The notes under the pieces were generated by a model. The model was given only the letters and a program-made list of their open reading frames with translations, was not told where the DNA came from and did no database searches. From contig NZ_SPUW01000001.1 in NCBI RefSeq assembly GCF_004959925.1, positions 1,054,001-1,118,000 on the forward strand: a DNA stretch of 64,000 nt. The letters run 5' to 3'. Every line of letters starts with the position of its first letter. The stretch's first letter is position 1. Position numbers and translations under genes: made by a program. Origin of the DNA: Pseudooceanicola onchidii (GTDB taxonomy: Bacteria > Pseudomonadota > Alphaproteobacteria > Rhodobacterales > Rhodobacteraceae). This document shows, piece by piece, positions 58,507 through 64,000 of this stretch.

Positions 58507-60273
58507 ATGTCCGCGCCGACTGATCGGAAGCAGCCAGACCCCACCTCCCGCACCGCCGAACTGCGGTCGCGGATCACCACTGACGGGATCGACCGGACAC
58601 CGCACCGCGCCTTCATGCGGGCCATGGGCCTGGACGATGCCGCCATCGCCAAGCCGATGATCGGTGTGGTCAGCCAGAAGGGCGAAGTGACCCCCTGCAA
58701 CATGACACACTACGATCAGGTCGACTATGCCAAGGAAGGCGTGACCATGGCCGGGGGCACCCCGCGCGAATTCACCACCATCTCGGTCTCGGACGGGGTG
58801 GGGATGAACCACGAGGGCATGAAGTTCAGCCTCGTCAGCCGCGAGATCATCGCCGACAGCATCGAAGCCGTGGTCCATGGCCATGCCTACGACGGGCTGG
58901 TCGGCTACGGCGGCTGTGACAAGACCCTGCCGGGCGTCATCATGGGCATGGTGCGCTGCAACGTGCCCTCGGTCTTCGTCTACGGCGGATCGGCCCTGCC
59001 GGGGCGGTTCAAGGGCGAGGACGTGTCGGTCCTGAACACCTACGAGGCCGTCGGCGCCGTTCAGGCGGGCACCATGACCGAGGACGAGCTGACCCAGCTG
59101 GAAGACGCCTGCAAACCCACCATCGGCGCCTGCGCGGGCCAGTTCACCGCCAACACAATGGCCATGGTGTCCGAGGCGCTTGGCATCACGGTGCCGAATT
59201 CGGCCATGATCCCGGGGGTCTATTCCAAGCGGCGCGGTGTCGGCCAGCGGGCGGGCCAGCTGGTGATGGAGATGGTCGAACGCGGCGGCCCGCTGCCGCG
59301 CGACATCGTCACCCGCAAGGCGCTGGAAAACGCCTGTGCCATCGTTGCGGCCACCGGCGGGTCGACCAACACGGCGCTGCACATCCCTGCCATCGCGAAC
59401 GAAGCGGGCATCCGGTTCACCGCCGACGACGTGGCCGAGGTGCTGCAACGCACCCCCTTCATCGGCAACCTGCGCCCGGGCGGCAAGTACCACGCCAAGG
59501 ACGTCTACGAGATCGGCGGCGCGCATGTCGTCATCAAGGAGCTGATCACCCATGGCTTCATGCACGGCGACACGATGACCGTCACCGGCCGTACGCTCTG
59601 GGAAGAGGTCGAACACGCGCCTGCTCCGGACGGAGAGGTCATCCGCACCGTGCCGGATGCCATCATGGCCTCGGGCGGGGTGGTGGTGCTGAAGGGCAAC
59701 CTGTGCCCGGATGGCGCGCTGCTGAAGGTGGCGGGCCTGGCCTCGCTGACCTTCACCGGGACGGCGCGGGTCTTCGAATCCGAAGACGATGCGGTCGAGG
59801 CCGTGCATTCGCGCGACTATTCCGAGGGGCAGGTTCTGATCGTGCGCAACGAAGGCCCCGTCGGCGGCCCCGGCATGCGCGAGATGCTGGGCCTCACCGC
59901 GCTGATCTATGGCCAGGGCATGGGCGAGAAGGTCGCGCTGCTGACCGATGGCCGGTTCTCGGGGGCGACGCGCGGCATGTGCATCGGCCACGCCGCACCC
60001 GAAGCCGCGACCGGCGGACCGCTTGGGCTGGTGCGCAACGGCGACCAAATCACCATCGACGGCAAGGCCGCGACCATCAGCGTCGATCTGAGCGACGAGG
60101 AAATGGCCGCCCGCCGCGAGACCTGGACGCCGCCGGTATCGCGCCACCGTGCGGGCCTTCTGCACAAGTACGCCGCGACCGTCGGTCAGGCCCATGAAGG
60201 CGCCGTGACCCATCCGGGCAACGCCCAGTGGCCGGAACAACCCCGCGGCAAGATCAAGGGAGCACGCGCATGA
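58507..60273 (+). CDS. ilvD: Dihydroxy-acid dehydratase family protein (IlvD/Edd)
   Basis: A 588-residue iron-sulfur dehydratase. The ATG at 58507 with GGAAGGG upstream is preferred over an in-frame TTG ten codons earlier. Cluster-type cysteines: Cys64 (VTPCN), Cys137 (GGCDKTLPG) and Cys209 (GACAGQFTAN); the substrate site includes DGRFSGATRG. The block before TPCN reads VVSQKGE instead of the common SSWND, so this may be a sugar-acid (pentonate or aldonate) dehydratase rather than the branched-chain enzyme. Clustering with an isomerase, a dehydrogenase and a TRAP system supports that. The gene symbol marks the family only. Confidence 0.85.
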   Translation: MSAPTDRKQPDPTSRTAELRSRITTDGIDRTPHRAFMRAMGLDDAAIAKPMIGVVSQKGEVTPCNMTHYDQVDYAKEGVTMAGGTPREFTTISVSDGVGMNHEGMKFSLVSREIIADSIEAVVHGHAYDGLVGYGGCDKTLPGVIMGMVRCNVPSVFVYGGSALPGRFKGEDVSVLNTYEAVGAVQAGTMTEDELTQLEDACKPTIGACAGQFTANTMAMVSEALGITVPNSAMIPGVYSKRRGVGQRAGQLVMEMVERGGPLPRDIVTRKALENACAIVAATGGSTNTALHIPAIANEAGIRFTADDVAEVLQRTPFIGNLRPGGKYHAKDVYEIGGAHVVIKELITHGFMHGDTMTVTGRTLWEEVEHAPAPDGEVIRTVPDAIMASGGVVVLKGNLCPDGALLKVAGLASLTFTGTARVFESEDDAVEAVHSRDYSEGQVLIVRNEGPVGGPGMREMLGLTALIYGQGMGEKVALLTDGRFSGATRGMCIGHAAPEAATGGPLGLVRNGDQITIDGKAATISVDLSDEEMAARRETWTPPVSRHRAGLLHKYAATVGQAHEGAVTHPGNAQWPEQPRGKIKGARA

Positions 60274-61151
60274 CCACCACGCTTGGCTATATCGGAACCG
60301 GCCTGATGGGCGCGCCCATGGCGGGTCGGCTGATCGATGCGGGCAATCCCGTCACTGTCTGGAACCGCAGCGCCCACAAGGCCGAACCGCTGGTCGCGCG
60401 CGGCGCGTCCCTGGGCGACAGCCCGGCGGATGTGGCGGCCAAGTCGGATATCGTCTTCCTCTGCCTCACCGACACGGCGGCGATGCGCGATGCGGTCTTT
60501 GGCGACAATGGCGTGGCCAAGGGCGCGCGGGCGGGATCGGTGCTGGTCGATTTCTCGTCGATCCAGCCCGAGGCCACGCGCGAGATGGCGGCGAAGCTGA
60601 AGGCCGAGACGGGGATGGAGTGGATCGACGCCCCGGTGTCGGGCGGCGTGCCCGGCGCCGAGGCCGGGACGCTTGCGATCATGGCGGGCGGCGATCAGGC
60701 GGCCTTCGACCGGGTCGAACCCTTCGTGATGCAGATGGCGTCGCGCTTCACGCTGATGGGGCCAAGCGGGGCAGGGCAGACCACCAAGCTTTGCAACCAG
60801 GTGATCGTCGGCTGCACCATGGCCGTGCTGGCCGAAGCCGCGCGACTGGCCACCAACGCGGGCGTCGACGCCGCGCGCCTGCCCGAGGCGCTGGCGGGTG
60901 GGTTCGCCGACAGCAAGCCGCTGCAGCTGTTCGTGCCGCGCATGGTCAATGCCCAGCACGAACCACCGCTTGGACATGTCTACACGATGCTCAAGGACCT
61001 CGACTCGGTCTGCGATCTGGCGCGGGCCTCGACCTCGCCCGTGCCCTTCACCGCCATGGCGGCGGAACAGTTCCGGCTGCTGACCGTCCGCGGCGGCGCC
61101 ACGGCGGATGCGCTTGAAATCTTCAAGCTAAGCGCACCCACCCAACTATAA
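60270..61151 (+). CDS. GarR/LtnD-type beta-hydroxyacid dehydrogenase
   Basis: A 293-residue NAD(P)-dependent dehydrogenase of the 3-hydroxyisobutyrate/tartronate semialdehyde reductase superfamily. The ATG at 60270 overlaps the dehydratase stop. GYIGTGLMGAPMAGRL is the Rossmann start, DAPVSGGVPGAEAGTLAIM the substrate block, and GAGQTTKLCNQ contains the catalytic Lys. It may reduce tartronate semialdehyde or oxidise a four-carbon sugar acid (LtnD role). It is followed 39 bases later by dctP of unit 3. Confidence 0.9.
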   Translation: MTTTLGYIGTGLMGAPMAGRLIDAGNPVTVWNRSAHKAEPLVARGASLGDSPADVAAKSDIVFLCLTDTAAMRDAVFGDNGVAKGARAGSVLVDFSSIQPEATREMAAKLKAETGMEWIDAPVSGGVPGAEAGTLAIMAGGDQAAFDRVEPFVMQMASRFTLMGPSGAGQTTKLCNQVIVGCTMAVLAEAARLATNAGVDAARLPEALAGGFADSKPLQLFVPRMVNAQHEPPLGHVYTMLKDLDSVCDLARASTSPVPFTAMAAEQFRLLTVRGGATADALEIFKLSAPTQL

Positions 61152-61190
61152 GAAAAGAAAGACAAACCAAACCAACACGGAGAGAACGCG

Positions 61191-62237
61191 ATGAAACACT
61201 GGACCTCCCTGGTCTTATCGACCGCCATCGGCCTTGTCGGCCTGCCTGCCCTGGCGCAGGATGTCACGACCCTGCGCATCGGCAACTGGCTGCCGCCGCA
61301 CCACCTCATCGTGACCGAGATCCTGCAGCCCTGGGCCGCCGCGATCGAGGACGAGACGGAAGGATCGCTCAAGTTCGAGATCATGACCTCGGCGCTCGGG
61401 CCGCCCCCGGCGCAGTTCGACCTGTTGCTCGACCGGTCGTTTGACGTAGGTTACGGCGTAAGTGGCCACAACGCGGGCCGGTTCACCATGACCCAGGTGA
61501 TGGATCTGCCCTTCATGTCGCCCGATCCCTGGGCGGGCTCTGCCGCCGCCTGGCTGACCTATGAAAAGTTCGGCGCCGATTACGGCGAACACGAGGGCGC
61601 GCATGTCGTCGGGCTGTTCACCCATTCCAACCCCAACATCAACATGGCGGGCGGCAAGGTCGAAACCCTGTCCGATCTGGAAGGCAAGACGATCCGCGTG
61701 GGCGGTAACGTCACCGGCCGGATGATGTCGGAACTGGGCGCATCGCCCGTGCAGCTGCCGCCGACCGAAGCGCAGACCGCCATGTCGCGCGGCGTGGCGG
61801 ACGGCATCACCTTCCCGTCGGAATCCATCGACTTCTTCGGGATCACGCCGGTCATCACCTCGATCACGCGGATCCCGGGCGGTCTTTACACCGATACCTT
61901 CTGGGTCGCGTTCAACGAGGAAAGCTGGAACGGCCTGACCGACGACCAGAAGGCGGCCGTGGAAAAGCATTCGGGCATGGCGATTGCCATGAACGCGGGC
62001 TTTGCCTGGACCAATGCCGACATCAAGGGCGAAAAGAACCTGATGGACAACGGGGCCGAGTTCATCACGCTGTCCGACGAAGACCTCGCCGCAGCGCATG
62101 AAAAGCTGAAGCCGCTGGAAACCGAATGGCTGCAGCAGGCGTCCGACAAGGGCTTCGACGGGGAGGCCATCCTGGGCTACGCCCGCGACATGGTGCAGAA
62201 CTACCTGGCCAGCCAGCCCGGACTCGACGCCAAATGA
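61191..62237 (+). CDS. dctP: TRAP transporter substrate-binding protein, unit 3
   Basis: A 348-residue periplasmic DctP-type protein. The signal peptide is about residues 1-22 (GLVGLPALAQ before DVTTLRI). LEGKTIRVGGNVTG holds the conserved Arg for the substrate carboxylate, and PPTEAQTAMSRGVADG is the next helix. The leader has GGAGAG. It overlaps dctQ by 4 bases (ATGA), without the hairpin seen in unit 1. Confidence 0.93.
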   Translation: MKHWTSLVLSTAIGLVGLPALAQDVTTLRIGNWLPPHHLIVTEILQPWAAAIEDETEGSLKFEIMTSALGPPPAQFDLLLDRSFDVGYGVSGHNAGRFTMTQVMDLPFMSPDPWAGSAAAWLTYEKFGADYGEHEGAHVVGLFTHSNPNINMAGGKVETLSDLEGKTIRVGGNVTGRMMSELGASPVQLPPTEAQTAMSRGVADGITFPSESIDFFGITPVITSITRIPGGLYTDTFWVAFNEESWNGLTDDQKAAVEKHSGMAIAMNAGFAWTNADIKGEKNLMDNGAEFITLSDEDLAAAHEKLKPLETEWLQQASDKGFDGEAILGYARDMVQNYLASQPGLDAK

Positions 62238-62803
62238 CAGGGATCCGTCCCGACCGGCCGGAGCAGTCTCCGGCCGGTCATTCGCCGTCCGGACCTTTTC
62301 TGCTGACCCTGTTTGACCGGCTGTGCCTTGCGTTGGTCTGGCTGTCGGGGCTGATCGCGGCCGGGGTCATGACCGTGACCTTCGTCGGCGTGGTCATGCG
62401 CTATGTCTTCCGCAATCCGCTGATGGGCGGGTTCGAGATGATCGAGATCGGCATGGGCCTGATGGTCTTTACCGCGCTGCCCTGGATGATCCGCAAGGGC
62501 GGCAATATCCGGGTGACGATCCTGTCCGAACGCTTCCCGCCCGCCTTTGCCCGCCTGATGGATGTCATCGGCCAGTGTCTCGGGGCCGCCCTGATGGGCT
62601 TCATCGCCTGGCGCGTCTGGCTGCAGGGCAATCGCCTGCTGCGCTACAACGAGGTAACGATGGAACTGCGGGTGCCCAAGGGGCTGATCGCGCAGGGCAT
62701 GTCGGTGATGCTGGTCATCGCCGCGCTGGCCTTCCTGATCTGCGCGGTCGAGGCGCTGCGCCGCCGCGCGCCGGATACCACCCTGCAGACGGGGGGCCTG
62801 TGA
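62234..62803 (+). CDS. dctQ: TRAP transporter small permease, unit 3
   Basis: A 189-residue DctQ-type membrane protein with a 25-residue polar N-terminal extension (Pro/Arg-rich) before the first helix. MRYVFRNPLMGGFEMIEIGMG and MIRKGGNIRVTIL are family blocks. It overlaps dctP by 4 bases and dctM by one base (TGATG). Confidence 0.91.
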   Translation: MTGIRPDRPEQSPAGHSPSGPFLLTLFDRLCLALVWLSGLIAAGVMTVTFVGVVMRYVFRNPLMGGFEMIEIGMGLMVFTALPWMIRKGGNIRVTILSERFPPAFARLMDVIGQCLGAALMGFIAWRVWLQGNRLLRYNEVTMELRVPKGLIAQGMSVMLVIAALAFLICAVEALRRRAPDTTLQTGGL

Positions 62804-64000
62804 TGGGTGTCTGGGAAACCGCCGCGCTGAGCTTCGGGCTGATCCTGGGCCTGATGATCCTTGGCATCCCGATCGCCTTTGCCATGCTGGTCGTCGGCCT
62901 TGCGGGCATCGCCCTGACGATTTCCGAAGGCGCCGCCATGGGGATGATCGGACAGCTGCCGATCAATGCCACCATGTCCTATGAACTGTCGGTCCTGCCG
63001 ATGTTCGTGCTGATGGGCGTCTTCGTGACCCGCGCACGCATGTCGGGCGACCTCTACCGGCTGAGCCACGGGTTCGTCGGCCACCGCAGGGGCGGCCTGG
63101 CCGCCGCGACGATCCTGGCCTGTGGCGGCTTTTCCGCACTTTCGGGGTCGTCCATCGCCACCGCCGCCACCATGGCCAAGGTCGCCATCCCGGAAATGCG
63201 CCGTTATGGCTATGCCGATGGCTTTGCCGCCGCGACCGTGGCTGCGGGCGGCACGCTTGGCATCCTGATCCCGCCGTCGGTGATCCTTGTGCTCTACGGC
63301 ATCACCACGGGCACCGACATCGGCGCGCTCTTCATCGCGGGGATCCTGCCGGGTGTGCTGGCGGTGGTGCTCTACCTCGTCGCGATCCGGGTGACGGCGC
63401 AGCTGGATCCCACCTGCGCCCCGGCCGCGCCACGGGCTGAATGGTCGGAACGGCTGGCCAACCTGCGCAATGTCGGGCCGATCCTGGCGCTTTTCGTGGC
63501 GATCATCGGCGGGCTCTACCTGGGTGTCATCACCCCGACCGAGGCCGGCGGCGTCGGCGCAACCGGCGCGCTGATCTTCGCGATCTGGCGGCGCACCATG
63601 ACCCCGCGCGTCTTCCTCGACTCGCTGATCGAGACAGTGACGACCACCGCAAGCCTCTTCATGGTTCTGATCGGCGCGATGGTCTTTTCCAACTTCATGA
63701 ACCTGCTGGGCCTGCCCGCCGCGCTGTCGGGGCTGATCCGGGACATGGGACTTGGCCCGACCGCGGTGATCTTCGTCATCCTCGGCATTTACCTCGTGCT
63801 GGGGATGTTCATGGAGAGCCTGTCGATGGTCCTGCTGACCATTCCGATCTTCTTTCCGATCGTGTCCGATCTGGGGTTTGATCCGGTCTGGTTCGGCATC
63901 TTCGCGGTCATGGTGACCGAGCTGTCGATGATCACCCCGCCGGTCGGGCTGAACCTGTTCGTGATCAAGTCGGCGATCGACGACCTGTCCTCGGGCGCGA
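62803..64000 (+). CDS. dctM: TRAP transporter large permease, unit 3, 3' end missing
   Basis: The frame opens at the ATG at 62803 and runs to the window end without a stop, giving 399 residues of a DctM protein (usual length about 425-440), so only a short end is missing. Visible blocks: MFVLMGVFVTRARMSGDLY, SALSGSSIATAATMAK, GGTLGILIPPSVILVLYG, GVITPTEAGGVGA and TPPVGLNLFVIKS. It belongs with the two genes before it. More catabolic genes may follow outside the window. Confidence 0.93.
   Translation, partial: MGVWETAALSFGLILGLMILGIPIAFAMLVVGLAGIALTISEGAAMGMIGQLPINATMSYELSVLPMFVLMGVFVTRARMSGDLYRLSHGFVGHRRGGLAAATILACGGFSALSGSSIATAATMAKVAIPEMRRYGYADGFAAATVAAGGTLGILIPPSVILVLYGITTGTDIGALFIAGILPGVLAVVLYLVAIRVTAQLDPTCAPAAPRAEWSERLANLRNVGPILALFVAIIGGLYLGVITPTEAGGVGATGALIFAIWRRTMTPRVFLDSLIETVTTTASLFMVLIGAMVFSNFMNLLGLPAALSGLIRDMGLGPTAVIFVILGIYLVLGMFMESLSMVLLTIPIFFPIVSDLGFDPVWFGIFAVMVTELSMITPPVGLNLFVIKSAIDDLSSGA

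Noticed and set aside
57628-60240. An 870-codon minus-strand frame fusing the isomerase to a long N-terminal extension
   Set aside because: The extension is antisense to the dehydratase and not protein-like; an ATG with a ribosome site at 58407 starts the normal-length isomerase.

Overview
The window is a gene-dense, GC-rich (roughly two thirds G+C by eye) chromosomal segment of an alphaproteobacterium, most likely a Rhodobacteraceae/Roseobacter-group organism. The basis is gene content and order: tkt, two type I gap genes and zapA; grx4, bolA and purL; ccmE beside argC; comEC beside lexA, gltX and gltA; moeA-moaC-trpC-ung-trpD; a Hint-domain protein; an endolysin/holin pair like the unlinked lysis genes of the Rhodobacter gene transfer agent; a direct-repeat GTTC-N7-GTTC LexA box; and many TRAP transporters. 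No rRNA, tRNA, CRISPR array, transposase or origin was found.

Regions 1-13 kb: a truncated LysR regulator, a CBS-pair protein, coaD, a membrane-anchored hydrolase and a 47-residue membrane peptide lead into a carbon-metabolism block of two gap paralogs and tkt, all on the minus strand. Near-palindromic TGTTAGCGCTAACA-like sites lie upstream of both gap genes and suggest common control by a LacI-type regulator such as CceR. Next come a coiled-coil protein with zapA, then grx4, bolA and purL. About 0.4 kb of non-coding DNA after purL holds a candidate small RNA with an anti-Shine-Dalgarno segment.

Regions 13-43 kb: a LysR gene divergent from a fused indolepyruvate ferredoxin oxidoreductase; a lysis cassette in which the holin is frameshifted; cytochrome c maturation genes (ccmE, ccmF, ccmH) interleaved with argC, murI and an acyltransferase; a 36-bp inverted-repeat pair before ccmF; an enoyl-CoA hydratase; a Hint protein; gltA; gltX with a patch of unusual base composition; comEC, lexA and a LuxA-like oxidoreductase; a lipoprotein transglycosylase; a GntR/FCD regulator; the moeA-moaC-trpC-ung-trpD run; a YibQ-like protein with a long acidic Pro/Ala linker; a beta-hydroxyacid dehydrogenase; and guaB.

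Region 44-64 kb is an accessory catabolic block with three TRAP transporters. Unit 1 is LysR, DctPQM, a glutathione transferase-like protein, a carboxymuconolactone decarboxylase-family protein, a LigI-like lactonase and an SDR, nearly all joined by 4-base start/stop overlaps. Unit 2 is a LysR gene divergent from a CaiB-type CoA transferase, an HMG-CoA lyase-family enzyme and a second DctPQM. Unit 3 is a hydratase and a hydroxypyruvate/2-oxo-tetronate isomerase-family enzyme on the minus strand, divergent from an IlvD-type dehydratase, a GarR/LtnD-type dehydrogenase and a third DctPQM cut by the window end. The three units look like separate uptake-plus-degradation modules for organic or sugar acids. 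Their substrates cannot be read from sequence alone.
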